Source of the DNA: Limosilactobacillus reuteri subsp. reuteri | GTDB taxonomy: Bacteria > Bacillota > Bacilli > Lactobacillales > Lactobacillaceae | NCBI RefSeq assembly: GCF_000016825.1 | Contig: NC_009513.1 | Span: 1,372,501-1,436,500 of the forward strand | Direction: 5' to 3' | Length of the DNA stretch: 64,000 nt | Shown here: positions 11,502 to 21,377 of the stretch, piece after piece | Numbering within the stretch: the stretch's first letter is position 1 | How the letters are laid out: every line of letters starts with the position of its first letter | Notes under the pieces: generated by a model | The model's input: only the letters and a program-made list of their open reading frames with translations | What the model was told of the DNA's origin: nothing | Database searches by the model: none | Program-made: the position numbers and the translations under genes

Positions 11502-11538
11502 AAAAAAACGAGGCTGAATTTTTCAACCTCGTTTTTTT
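11502..11538. terminator. Bidirectional terminator between clpE and panT-like gene
   Basis: AAAAAACGAGG...CCTCGTTTTTTT stem with inner TGAA/TTCA pairing. A runs on one side and T runs on the other serve both convergent genes. Confidence 0.9.
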
Positions 11539-11545
11539 ATTACGC

Positions 11546-12154
11546 TCAATTTACTTCCAAACGACGGCGGACTTCCAATACCGGAAGAGCAACCATCGGG
11601 ACAATAATAATTGCCAATATCAATTCTGCGAGCCCATTAGTCGCCATGACTGTTTCTAAAGCAATTAATAAATGATTAACATTTACCCCATAAGTTTGCG
11701 CAACTGCTGGAGTACGATAAAATAGATAAATAAAGCCTAATACCAAGCCAGTATTAGTAAGGGTTCCTACTATTGCAGCACTTACCGCGGCGATATATTT
11801 TGCTTTGACCAAACGACACATAAGAATAAAAGTATATCCTGCTAAAATCCCAATCATAATGCGCGGGACAACGGAAACAAGCGGGTTAACAAAAACTAAG
11901 GGAGCCAGCGGACTACTTGGTGCCACAAATGCTCGCACCCAAGTCAGGAGCCCCCAAATACCACCAATAATTGCGCCATCAACGGGACCCAACACAATTG
12001 CCGCAATAATGACTGTTACATGAAGGGTCGTAATACTAAGCGGTCCTAGCGGAATGTTACCAAAAAATGGGACAAAATCTTGTAAGAGAATAATTGCGAT
12101 AAAGATTGCTAATGTCGTATTGTGCCTAATTTGTTGGTGCCGAGTTTTTGCCAT
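11546..12154 (-). CDS. ECF transporter S component, pantothenate-type (PanT-like)
   Basis: 202 residues with about six membrane segments and no ATPase domain, as expected for a substrate-binding S component of a group II energy-coupling factor transporter. 'LGPLSITTLHVTVIIAAIVLGP' in the first third resembles PanT proteins, in which 'TTLHIPVIIGAIVLGP' is characteristic. It would share the EcfAAT module encoded elsewhere. Pantothenate specificity is inferred from resemblance only. RBS TAGGAGAAG precedes the ATG. Confidence 0.75.
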   Translation of the reverse strand: MAKTRHQQIRHNTTLAIFIAIILLQDFVPFFGNIPLGPLSITTLHVTVIIAAIVLGPVDGAIIGGIWGLLTWVRAFVAPSSPLAPLVFVNPLVSVVPRIMIGILAGYTFILMCRLVKAKYIAAVSAAIVGTLTNTGLVLGFIYLFYRTPAVAQTYGVNVNHLLIALETVMATNGLAELILAIIIVPMVALPVLEVRRRLEVN

Positions 12155-12176
12155 TTTTCTTCTCCTAAATAAATTT

Positions 12177-12211
12177 GAATAGGCTTATTGTAATAAAAAA
12201 ATCACCTATTC
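12177..12211 (-). promoter_or_regulatory. Leader inverted repeat upstream of the S component gene
   Basis: GAATAGG (12177-12183) pairs with CCTATTC (12205-12211) across a 21-base A/T-rich loop, starting 23 bases before the ATG. It might be a leader hairpin or protein site. It does not match any riboswitch I recognise. Confidence 0.35.
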
Positions 12212-12303
12212 GCAATTCTCAAGAGAAATATGGTCGTTCCTTATCGTGTCAGCTACTAAAAAGCGCTATAATAATAGAGAATTAAGGTTACGGAGTGTTA
12301 ATA

Positions 12304-13029
12304 ATGATTGACAAGTTTAAAACAGGAAATCCTATCTGGGTTTACTATAATGATATTGATTCAGGAGCAAACCTTACCGTCCCGCAATTATTACGCGGAT
12401 TCATCGGTCAAGAATACCAAATTGAACAAAAGCAATTTCCTAATTACCGATATGTAAAAACTGAAGGTGAAACTAAGGGAACATTTGATATGCGGCAACG
12501 AATTGTACACCTTTTTTATCGGAAACAGAATTGGGGAGAGGTCCAATCGATTGAAATGTACCTCCACCTCGATGCTCCGACACAGGTATTTGATACAGCT
12601 GGTGGAATGCCAGTCGGTGCCCCCCTTCCTGCTGATATTACAGTTAAATCTTTCCACCGGGTTGCGACTAAGAATGGTCAGTTTTGGTATGAAATCGGCG
12701 CTGACCAATGGATTAAGTACGATCAAATGCACGTTGTTGATAATCCATTCAACCAGGATATCCGGAAAGAAAAGTCAAAACTCATTAATAATTTAACGGT
12801 AATTCCCTTGAAGAATGTGCAGGCCAAAGTCGATTATCTCCATAATAAGTCAATCAATGTTTATGATGCGCCTTATGGAAATAAAGTGGCAGAGATTCCA
12901 AACGGCGAAACAATTACCCTAATTGGAAAATTAAACGATAATGATGAGATTACCTGGTACCAAGTGGGCCGCAAGAAATATATTACTAGTAACTACATTC
13001 AAATTGAATATCCAGAAGATGATGAATAA
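12304..13029 (+). CDS. MucBP/SH3-like domain protein
   Basis: 241 residues from ATG 12304. A GTG nine bases earlier is possible, but it overlaps the best ribosome site CGGAG. Residues about 10-75 resemble a MucBP-type beta domain ('GNPIWVYYNDIDSG...'). The rest looks like two SH3b/GW-like modules, for example 'SINVYDAPYGNKVAEIPNGETI' region ending 'WYQVGRKKYITSNYIQI'. There is no signal peptide, anchor or membrane segment, which is odd for such domains. Function unknown. A TATAAT at 12267-12272 may be its promoter. A strong terminator follows. Confidence 0.7.
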   Translation: MIDKFKTGNPIWVYYNDIDSGANLTVPQLLRGFIGQEYQIEQKQFPNYRYVKTEGETKGTFDMRQRIVHLFYRKQNWGEVQSIEMYLHLDAPTQVFDTAGGMPVGAPLPADITVKSFHRVATKNGQFWYEIGADQWIKYDQMHVVDNPFNQDIRKEKSKLINNLTVIPLKNVQAKVDYLHNKSINVYDAPYGNKVAEIPNGETITLIGKLNDNDEITWYQVGRKKYITSNYIQIEYPEDDE

Positions 13030-13035
13030 AAAAGC

Positions 13036-13076
13036 GAGAGGTTGAGAAAAAGCAAAAAGTTTTTTCTCAACCTCTC
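13036..13076 (+). terminator. Rho-independent terminator
   Basis: Sixteen-base arms, GAGAGGTTGAGAAAAA and its complement, with a short loop, then a T-rich tail. It ends the 12304-13029 gene. Confidence 0.9.
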
Positions 13077-13159
13077 CTATTTTTACAAACAATAGCAAGA
13101 TAACGTGGAACTAGCTTCGCATCACCACAAGGCTCAAGGCTAATTCTCACTTACTTTTA

Positions 13160-13846
13160 TTAATCCCGTCGTAATTGAATTTTATTATTAAAGAAACGCG
13201 CTAAAGCATAAACGATGATTAAGTAAATAACTAAGATTACCCAACCAGTAACGTTTGAGATTATTATTGATTTAAAGACACCGCTAGCAGAAAGCGCTGG
13301 GATTAAGCCAACCAGTGAATAGGCTAACATCATCAATAATACTAAGCACGCCATGGGAAGCCCAATTCCTACAATCCATTTCCACCGACGATTTAATAAG
13401 GCAAAACCATTACCAATTGCCATCATCGTTAAAGAAAGACCGAAATACCATAAAAGACTATGCCAAGCAGAAGCAAGATCAAACGGTGTATTCATTAAAC
13501 CCACAAGTTGGGCAATAAACCAAACTACTAATGTCATTAGGAAAAGAGATAAGATTCGTCCTTGCCATAGTGTTTTACGAGAAATACCGTTTTGAATTGC
13601 CCATTTAAAGTCAGTATAAGGAGTTACAAGGAAAATCGCCATTAAAAGCACGCTTAAGATTGATGAAGCAATGCTTGGAAGGGCTCGGAGGCTAACCAAA
13701 AAAGATTCAAGGTTGTGTGAAATAATTAATCCAAGCAAGTAGGTTATTAATGCAATTCCCAGCCCCCAACCTAAAGCAATTCCTGTAGCGTGACCCGCTT
13801 GTTGAAACATGGTTGAAATAACAAGGTTTCTCTTTTGATTTTCCAT
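13160..13846 (-). CDS. ABC transporter permease
   Basis: 228 residues with six hydrophobic segments, an ABC-2-like membrane subunit. No conserved catalytic residues are expected. The start abuts the ATPase stop at 13846, so the two are translationally coupled. With the upstream GntR regulator it forms a YtrA-type operon: regulator, ATPase, permease. Such systems are often induced by cell-wall-active agents. The substrate cannot be read from sequence. Confidence 0.85.
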   Translation of the reverse strand: MENQKRNLVISTMFQQAGHATGIALGWGLGIALITYLLGLIISHNLESFLVSLRALPSIASSILSVLLMAIFLVTPYTDFKWAIQNGISRKTLWQGRILSLFLMTLVVWFIAQLVGLMNTPFDLASAWHSLLWYFGLSLTMMAIGNGFALLNRRWKWIVGIGLPMACLVLLMMLAYSLVGLIPALSASGVFKSIIISNVTGWVILVIYLIIVYALARFFNNKIQLRRD

Positions 13847-14709
13847 TAGTATTCTCCCCCATTCGTTAAGTAAATGAATAAATGCTGCAAATCATAATGG
13901 CCAATCTTAACTTGATCAGGAATCACACGCTGTTCATCTAAGCGATCAAGTAAGTAGGCAGTCTTAATATTACCCATCATTTCTGTTTTAAGGACTTTTA
14001 AGCCTGCAGTATACTCATCAACCATTTTTTCTGGGCCACTAATTGCATAAGCCTTAGCTAATAAACCTTCTGTATCTTCATTAATAATGATGCGGTGTTG
14101 ATCCATGATGAGGACATGTTCGACTAATTGCTGATTTTCTTCAATTAAGTGGGTTGATAAGACAAAAGTGCGTGGCCGTTCTTGATAAGTCTTAACTAAT
14201 TCTTTATAGAAGCTATCACGGTGATTAGCATCTAAACCTAAAATCGGTTCATCTAATAGAACATAATCGGCATTGACTGCTAAGGCGACGATTAGCTTGG
14301 AGGCCGTCCGTTGCCCCGTCGATAAGTTAGTAATCTTCATCCGGTCATTCAAGCCGAATACCTTGAGGAGACGGTGGGCTAAGTCATAGTCAAAGTTATT
14401 ATAAGCGGCATCCGCTAAGTCAAAGGTTTGACTTATCTTCATGTGACGCGGATAAAGATTAATTTCACTCATCAAAAAGATCTTGCTGAGAAGGTCATCA
14501 TTGTTATTAACATCTTCATTACCAATTTGTACTTCCCCGCTCGTTGGAAAAATCCGGTTGCTCATAATATTAAGAAGAGTCGTCTTCCCAGCCCCATTCC
14601 GGCCAAGGAGACCATAAATTTTAGCAGGTTCTAGGGTAAATGAAATATTATCCAATACTGTTTGGCGATGATACTTTTTGACAATATTTTTAACTATTAA
14701 TTGATCCAT
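13846..14709 (-). CDS. ABC transporter ATP-binding protein
   Basis: About 287 residues. Walker A 'GLLGRNGAGKTTLLN' is near residue 33, the signature is 'LSTGQRTASKLIVALA', Walker B is 'YVLLDEPILGLD', and the switch histidine is in 'VLSTHLIEE'. The start was placed at ATG 14709, six bases after GAGGTG. The longer reading begins with a GTG inside that ribosome site. It overlaps the end of gntR by 20 bases. Energises the adjacent permease. Confidence 0.9.
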   Translation of the reverse strand: MDQLIVKNIVKKYHRQTVLDNISFTLEPAKIYGLLGRNGAGKTTLLNIMSNRIFPTSGEVQIGNEDVNNNDDLLSKIFLMSEINLYPRHMKISQTFDLADAAYNNFDYDLAHRLLKVFGLNDRMKITNLSTGQRTASKLIVALAVNADYVLLDEPILGLDANHRDSFYKELVKTYQERPRTFVLSTHLIEENQQLVEHVLIMDQHRIIINEDTEGLLAKAYAISGPEKMVDEYTAGLKVLKTEMMGNIKTAYLLDRLDEQRVIPDQVKIGHYDLQHLFIYLTNGGEY

Positions 14710-15073
14710 CATTCTCACCTCGTTCGATTAAGTCTAATAAATGCTGTTTGGTAATTCCAAGCTTACCCGCTTCAACTAGTAAACTCTTTACATAGTCGTT
14801 ATAAAAACTTTCTTTACGTTGTTCCATAATTTTTTGTTGTGCACCTTTTTTTACAAACATTCCGAGCCCACGTCGCTTTTCTAAGAGGCCTTTATTAACC
14901 AAAATATTCATCCCCTTAAGAACTGTCGCAGGATTGATATGCAATTGCTGAGAAAGCTGGGTCGTTGACGGTACCTGCGAACCTTCATCAAAGCCCCCAG
15001 AGAAAATCATCTCTTCAAGCTGGTCAGCAATTTGCTGATAGAGCGGCGTTGAATCATTAAAGTCGAAATTCAT
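14690..15073 (-). CDS. GntR-family transcriptional regulator (YtrA subfamily)
   Basis: 127 residues from ATG 15073, which follows a strong AAGGAGGTG. An earlier in-frame start at 15109 lacks this support and would overlap the operator. The N-terminal winged helix-turn-helix ('PLYQQIADQLEEMIFSGGF', 'VPSTTQLSQQLHINPATVLKG') is GntR type. The short C-terminal helical tail fits the YtrA subgroup. It probably represses its own operon with the two ABC genes. Confidence 0.92.
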   Translation of the reverse strand: MNFDFNDSTPLYQQIADQLEEMIFSGGFDEGSQVPSTTQLSQQLHINPATVLKGMNILVNKGLLEKRRGLGMFVKKGAQQKIMEQRKESFYNDYVKSLLVEAGKLGITKQHLLDLIERGENDGSINS

Positions 15074-15107
15074 AAGTGCACCTCCTTGGTTTGTTATTTG
15101 GTTAATC

Positions 15108-15123
15108 ACTTATGTAACTAAGT
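15108..15123. promoter_or_regulatory. Probable GntR/YtrA operator
   Basis: ACTTA-N6-TAAGT dyad 35-50 bases upstream of the gntR start, next to a TATATACT -10-like sequence on the minus strand. Position and symmetry suggest autoregulation (inference). Confidence 0.55.
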
Positions 15124-15164
15124 ATATATGTTGGAGGATGATTTGGCAAGGGGAAAAGTGAGTT

Positions 15165-15204
15165 TAAAAAGAAAAACAGTTCATATCCGAAATTGGATAC
15201 GAAC
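15165..15204 (-). terminator. Terminator of the GH53 locus
   Basis: GTTCGTATCC/GGATATGAAC arms (15179-15204), followed on the minus strand by a T-rich stretch. Confidence 0.8.
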
Positions 15205-15236
15205 TACTTGGTAAACAAGCGTATCAGTATTTCTAA

Positions 15237-18200
15237 TTAATTTTCACTAGTTACCATATCTTTTTTTGCCCATTTAAGGGAAGCAGTAGAGTTAACTGTT
15301 ACCGGCTCGCCATACTTAGTATTATTACTATCAACGGAATCAAGCCAAAAGTCATAATAATAATGGTTACCATCCGCTGTCTTATAATCAGCAGTACCAG
15401 TTATATTTTGTGGTAAGTTTTCTTTTAACTTGTTCAGAGTAGCAGTGCTAATATTTGTCCCCTGTGCACCAGTTAACAGTTGCTTTACACTCTTAGTATT
15501 TATCAAGGGCATATCGATACCCTTTGTAAGTTGTTCTCCTGCCTTTAATGGATCGGTGAGAACAACTTGCTTACCGCCAACCTCATTCCACACTTTAGAA
15601 ACGCGAATACTAATCGGTGATGTTACCTCTTGAACACCAGGTTCAGCATCAACTACCACCGTTGCTGAATACTTAGCAGTCAATGGCTGGCCGTATTTAA
15701 CATCCTTATTATCATTGACAAATTCGACTACTCTATTTGCATCGCCTTCGATCCAGTAAACATAATGATACTTGGCTCCATTAGCTGCTTCATAAATTGG
15801 TGAGGAGATACCATTACTTAGTTGATTAGCAATCTGGGTTAAGGCTTCTTGACCGATTACTTGATTGCTTTCACCACTCAATTGCTTACTTACTGAAGCA
15901 TTCAAAAATTCCTTATTATCTAAGACTTTCCCGGTAACTAAACCATCATTGGGCTTTACATCGGTATTATTCCAAATCTTAGTAACAACTGATTTAAGTG
16001 CCGACTTTACTTGTTCAGGACTCTTGTAACCCTCAAGCATTCCTTTATAAACGTTTAATGATTGAAGCGGGTGACCTTGATCATCAAATAGTGCAACATT
16101 ATCCCAGGTAGTTCCACCCCATATAGTCTGACCATTGTAATACATCACTGAATCTGGAGCATAACCAACTGCATTCTTTGATGCCCAACCGGTTCCATAT
16201 ACATCAGACATTTTCTTATTATAGTCCCAATTTTGCCAACCAGCTTTATCAGGAATCCACCTACTCCGCCTTGGGCAACTAATGCTTTATACATATCTTC
16301 AATTGCATTAACCTGCCCTTGCGGATCATGACTATATGCTTGAATCTCATCATTAGCACTAATAGAATTTCCTGTCCCATCGGCATCATTGACATTATTA
16401 ATCCAGCCTGTTTCTAGTACAACAGTTTTCTTACCAAATTTCCGCCAAGCCATCTTTTCAATCGCTTCTAAGTTAATTGGTGTACTTGCGCCATATCCCA
16501 GATCAACATTGTCATACCAACTATTACCGTCATGAGTCGACCAGAATGGGTAATAAGAAGTTCCTAGGTAGTCATACTCGACATTATTATTCTTCAAAAC
16601 CGTCATAATGCTACGATACTTACTAATGTTTGGTGTCTCAAGCTGAATGGCAATCTTGGCATTTGGTAATACTGACCTAACTGCTCCTGACGCGGTTCCT
16701 AAATATTTAGCAACTTGGTTTCCTTGGTCACTTTCCCATATAGTCGCCCAGTTTTCACCATGGTCACGGCCGGTCCAAATACCAAAAGCACCATTAGTTA
16801 CTTCATTCCCTACTTGAACCATTTCAACATCAGCGCCGGCCTGCTTCAAATCGTTAAGAACTTTGCTTGTGTATAAACTTATCTCTTTTGTAAGATCAGC
16901 TGACGATAAATTCTTCCATGCTTTGGGAAGCGGTTGCTTAGCTGGATCAGCCCAGAAATCAGAGTAGTGGAAGTCAACTAAGATTTTCATTCCATATTGA
17001 CTTGCCTCACTAGCCATCTTGACTAATGACTCTTCATCATTATTTCCACCACCATAACCAAAGCCTTCTGCATTGTATGGATCATTCCATAGACGAAGAC
17101 GAATCCAGTTTACACCAGCATCTTTTAACATCTTAAACAAGTTAGCTTCTTGACCATTAAAGTCATAGAATTTAACACCAGCATTAATTAAAGACTGGTA
17201 ACTGGAAATATCAACTCCACGAATCATATCATCTGACATGTTTGGAATCTTCTCAACAGTAATACTATCATAACGGAGACCAGTATCAGTACCTGTCTTA
17301 TATGCTAGGTTGAGTTCTTCAGCAGTTTTTCGACTGGCCGGGGTCTTATCATTAGCAGTGCTCTTAGCTGCACCCCAAGTTAAAGTAGCAGTATACGTTA
17401 TCTTAATTGGATCACCATACTTAACACCATTATTAGCTATCAAGAAATTATTTAACTTCTCAGTAGCATCTTTTCCAGCTAGCCAAAATTCATAATGGTA
17501 AGCATCCCCATTATCGGCATAGCAATTCTTTGCACCATCTAAAGCATATTCATTACCTGCTAGGCCAGCAAAAATTGCTTTTAACACATCATCAGAGATT
17601 CGAGTGCCTTGTTTACCTTGTAAGAATTCACTGCTAAATTGAGTAACGCCATCTTTTACATCAGCATTACTTAAGTTGTCGTTAACTTTAATGGCATCTT
17701 TTACCGTTACACTGAAACCGGCAGCAGGGTAAAACGGTACTGATAGTAACGTTTACTGGCGAACTTGCTTTTTGAGAAACATTTTCTTGACCTGGTTTAA
17801 ATAAAACAATCGCTAACTGATCTTTGCTTGCATCTGCCCCTACGCCCAATACCGAATTATTAGCATCAGCTGGATTAAATGAATTGATAAACCGTTGAAC
17901 AAGTGTTGATAGGTCAACATTATTAAAGTTAGTGGTAAATACAGATAATACATTACCCGTTAATAACGAATTTTTCTTTAGCTTATCAGCAATACTTGCC
18001 TTATTTGCTTTAGTATCGCCCTGTGCTACCTCTTGGGCTAAATCATGTAAGGCTAATTCACGGTAATTATGATCTTTACTTTGCCAATCATATTCAACAT
18101 TTTGAATATTTTCATTATTTAATGCTGTGGCTACCTGCTTAGCAACAGTATTTCAAATTTCAGAAGGATCATTTACTTGGATTGCTTCACCATTAACATT

Positions 18201-19077
18201 GAAATGATAGAATTTACCGTCAATGATCTTCTCTTGATCAGTGAGCATAATTCCATCATTATCGAAATAATACTGTTTACCATCCTTATTTAAGAATTGA
18301 CTGGTATAACAAGCACCATCAGCTCCAAAGTAATAAGTGTGGTTATCAATATTCTTAAATTGATCATGGATATTAAGAACTGCCCCATTAGCATCGAAAT
18401 AGTAATACTTATTATCAAGTCTCTCAAAGCGTGAAATAGCTTGCTGACCAGCTGGACCAAAGTACTTATTATCTATCCACTTATTAGTTACTTTTAAGTA
18501 AGTCGTCGGATCAAAGTAATAATAACTACCGTACCATTCCTTTAACCCTGTAACGATACGACCATCTGGGCCAAACATATACCAATCGCCCCACTGAGAT
18601 TGACGGTAATCATTATCTACTCGCAAATAAGTATTCGGATCAAAGTAGTAATACGTGCCAGCCCATTGGTAAACTTTAGTAACAATGCGGCCATCGTGAC
18701 CGAACATATACCAAAGCCCCTATAGTCATTGTCTACTCGTAAATAAGCGCGTGGATCAAAGTAGTAATATGTGTCAGCCCATTGCTGTACACCAGATTGA
18801 GCAATCCCATTATCCATCAAATACCAGTTTGTATTCCACTGAACATTAGTATTAGGAATAGTTGGTAAATTAACGTACTGTCGGCCATTCAGTGGTTTTC
18901 CATCCTGATAATAGGTCGATTGACCATTTTCATTTTTCCAACCGGTCACAATTGTCTGTTGCTCGTTATCATTCACTTGCGAAGTAACCGTTAATTGATT
19001 TTGAGTAGTCTTTGACTGTGTATTCGTATTTTCTTTATTACCATCTTCTATTGATAAAGTGGCGGTTGGGGCTGAAG
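15237..19077 (-). pseudogene. Broken secreted GH53 endo-beta-1,4-galactanase with glycan-binding repeats
   Basis: Reading the minus strand across frames gives one large former protein: low-complexity N-terminus, header and aromatic repeats (18200-18960), an about 100-residue domain, a GH53 catalytic domain (about 16240-17250), then two more copies of the 100-residue domain. GH53 residues survive: acid/base Glu in 'QVGNEVTNG' (about 16800) and nucleophile Glu in 'VVLETGW' (about 16415). Lesions: IS truncation at 19077, a 13-14 base deletion near 18720 in a repeat, in-frame TGA at 18153-18155, a frameshift near 17735, and a small deletion with frameshift near 16245 that removes the usual 'FYWE' segment. 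It would have cleaved galactan outside the cell. The signal peptide is lost. Confidence 0.88.
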
Positions 19078-19707
19078 TGCAAGAAAAAAGTTAGACAAAA
19101 TTAAAATATTAAGCTGCTAAGGCATGATTTCGGTATTCGACCGGAGTCATGCCTTTTGCTTTTAAGGTTGTTCTGACATGATTAAAATATTGAACATATT
19201 CTTGAGAAAGTTCGCTTAATTCTGCAATATCCTTACAAGGCAGAAATCCTGCTAGTAACTCAGTCTTAAATAAGTGAAAGAAACTTTCTACTGGAGCGTT
19301 ATCCAGGCAATTTTCCTTCCGTGACATACTTTGAATAAACTGGTGATCCGCCAATTTTTAAGTATAGTAATCTAACTGGTAATGCCAGCCCTGATCCGAA
19401 TGGATAATTGGGTAAGCATTATCAGGTAGATTGGTAATTAATTCTTCTACGGTTTTTACAATCAGTTCTTTATTCGGACCAGTACCTATTTGAAAAGCTA
19501 GAATCTCTTGACTTGCTTCATCAATCATCGCTGAGATATAAGCCCACTGATGATTAGCTAAGCGGACCTGTGTCACGTCAGTATGAATAACATGATAGGG
19601 ACGTTTTTCATTGAAGTTTTGTTTTAACCGATTGTCCGCAATCTTACCAACCGTACCATGAGGCTGGGAATTAACTATTAATTCTTGATTCTCTAACAGT
19701 AAAATCC
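19078..19707 (-). pseudogene. IS3-family (IS150-like) transposase OrfB, C-terminal remnant
   Basis: The minus-strand reading gives 'VIHTDVTQV' and 'IIHSDQGWHY' (DDE aspartates), then 'QSMSRKENCLDNAPVESFF' with the catalytic Glu, as in IS3-family OrfB. An in-frame TAA at 19358-19360 interrupts it. The N-terminal part and orfA are missing, because 19708 onward is different DNA. Its left end cuts the galactanase gene at about 19077. Confidence 0.85.
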
Positions 19708-19735
19708 GGACTATGATTTTTGATCGAGGCACTAT
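19708..19735 (+). repeat. Remnant matching the IS1182 3' end, inverted
   Basis: The plus strand here resembles the minus strand at about 21380-21420 (shared CCGGACTA.GATTTTT and GATCGAGGC). That is the 3' end of the IS1182-type transposase gene on the other side of the IS3 element. The IS3 element is thus flanked by inverted copies of the same sequence. Confidence 0.55.
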
Positions 19736-19764
19736 CAAGTATACAGTTTAAATAGAAAAATAGT

Positions 19765-20616
19765 TTATGCGGCTTGAGCGCGGAATTTTTCTGCGCTCAA
19801 GCCGTTTTTAGATGTATAAGCTCGTTGAGTGTTGAAATATTTAATAGCTTCCTTTACTGATTGTTCTAATTCCGTCAATGTTTTAGGCCGCGAACGTTTG
19901 GCTAACCAAATGAGCTTAAAATCATTCCACCAGCGTTCCATCGGCGAGTTCTCCCAAGGATGGCCTGGGTGTGACATGCTGTGAATACAGTTTTGATCGG
20001 CTAAATAGTCATTAAAAGCCATTGAACAATATGCTGATCCGCGATCCGTATGGATCAGCGGATGGGCATCCGGTTCCACTTTGAAGGCACGTTTAAATAC
20101 CTCAATTGCTGACACTGCTGTTTCTGTGGGTGAGATATTGTAGCTCAAAGCGTAACGTCCATACAGGTCCAAAACCACATGCACGCGAGCCTTCTTTACC
20201 TGATCTATCCCGTACAGAACCTCTGTAGTATCGGTTACCCAAACTTCGTTTTTACTCTGACGATCAAATTGTTCATTGAGTAAATTATCATTGATATATT
20301 CTTCATAACGCTTAACGCGATTATGTCTCTTCTTCCGGATATTAGCCCTGATTCCATGATTTCTCATACAATTAGTTGCCCGCTTTAGTCCCGCCTTGAA
20401 GCTTAGTTTATTTTCGAAGGCTAGTTGCGTTGTCATCGCTAAGTAACCCAGTGTCCACTTATGTTTTTCTTCCAATTCTAGAATTGCTTCAAGTAGCTCT
20501 GATTGTTCAACTTTATAATTACTTGGCTTTCTATGAAGCCACTTGTAGTAAGCATCTCTAGTTATGCCAGCGATCTGACACAAGACACTAATTGGCCAGT
20601 CATGTTCTTGACTCAA
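19765..20616 (-). CDS. IS3-family transposase OrfB
   Basis: 283 residues, complete. rve/DDE integrase core with 'VWVTDTTE', 'LIHTDRGSAY' and the Glu in 'ENSPMERWWNDF'. The N-terminal part is the HTH_21-type region. The start is TTG, and OrfA ends just inside it. The overlap contains A-AAA-AAT, a possible -1 slippery site to make an OrfAB fusion. OrfA is broken, so the element is probably inactive alone. Confidence 0.9.
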   Translation of the reverse strand: MSQEHDWPISVLCQIAGITRDAYYKWLHRKPSNYKVEQSELLEAILELEEKHKWTLGYLAMTTQLAFENKLSFKAGLKRATNCMRNHGIRANIRKKRHNRVKRYEEYINDNLLNEQFDRQSKNEVWVTDTTEVLYGIDQVKKARVHVVLDLYGRYALSYNISPTETAVSAIEVFKRAFKVEPDAHPLIHTDRGSAYCSMAFNDYLADQNCIHSMSHPGHPWENSPMERWWNDFKLIWLAKRSRPKTLTELEQSVKEAIKYFNTQRAYTSKNGLSAEKFRAQAA

Positions 20617-21326
20617 TTTTTTGATAGCTTATTGTTTGAAGAATCGTTCGCCTCCCGATTGCGTATTTCCATTACTTTTTTTGAGTAGGCATCTTCCATT
20701 TCTTTACGAAGAAGTTGGGCCTTTAGTAAGCGATTTTCAGCTTTTAGTCGATCAACTTCTGTCCATGCTTCCTTCGGCTTGGCTTTACCCCGCCGATCAC
20801 GAAGTGATTGCGGGTCATTACCACTTTTACGATATTTTTGATACCAACCATAGACTTGTTGGTAACTAACATGGTACTTACCTACTGCCCAATTGTAGTT
20901 GATATCATGTTTAATCAGTTCCTCAATTATCGATAATCGTTCTTCAAAAGTAGTTTTCCGTCCTGGCATAATTGAATCTCACTTTCTTGGCGTATAAGCC
21001 TTCAGTTTTGATTCATTATACTGGATAATCCAATTTGATAATTGTCTTTTTGATTTTAATCCATGTTTGATTGCGAATACTTCAAGGGAATCTGTTGATT
21101 CCTGATATTATTGAACCAAAGCCAGCTTAAATTCCTTTGAATAGCTACAATTGTGGTGAGTAGATCGCAATCCATCAATCCCTTGGTATTTATAAAGTAA
21201 TTGCCAATGTGAAATGGTACTGTCATTAACTAAATACTTTCTAGCAACCTCTTTAACACTAGAATGACTTAATTCGTTTAATATCGATAGCTTTTCTTCT
21301 GTACTATATTTTGAATTCCTACCCAC
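20613..21326 (-). pseudogene. IS3-family OrfA with two in-frame stops
   Basis: One continuous minus-strand frame of about 238 codons: start 'MGRNSKYSTEEKLSILNEL' (21326), TAA at 21108-21110, middle 'LKSKRQLSNWIIQYNESK', TGA at about 20979, then 'MPGRKTTFEERLSIIEELIK' to 20613. Lined up with the 238-residue OrfA at 43702, it is the same protein with two nonsense codons, not separate genes. It has two helix-turn-helix units and a C-terminal leucine-zipper-like helix. Confidence 0.85.
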
Positions 21327-21377
21327 AAAAAATGCCCTCCAAGTATATAAGATGAATTTTCTATTTCATCTGTATAC

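Noticed and set aside
12177..12290. Possible vitamin riboswitch before the ECF S component
   Set aside because: Only one simple hairpin; none of the conserved cores I know (TPP, FMN, preQ1, folate) is visible.
20613..21326. Two short OrfA-like frames considered as separate IS elements or a nested insertion
   Set aside because: The DNA between them continues in the same frame and aligns with the intact 238-residue OrfA at 43702; only two stop codons separate them.
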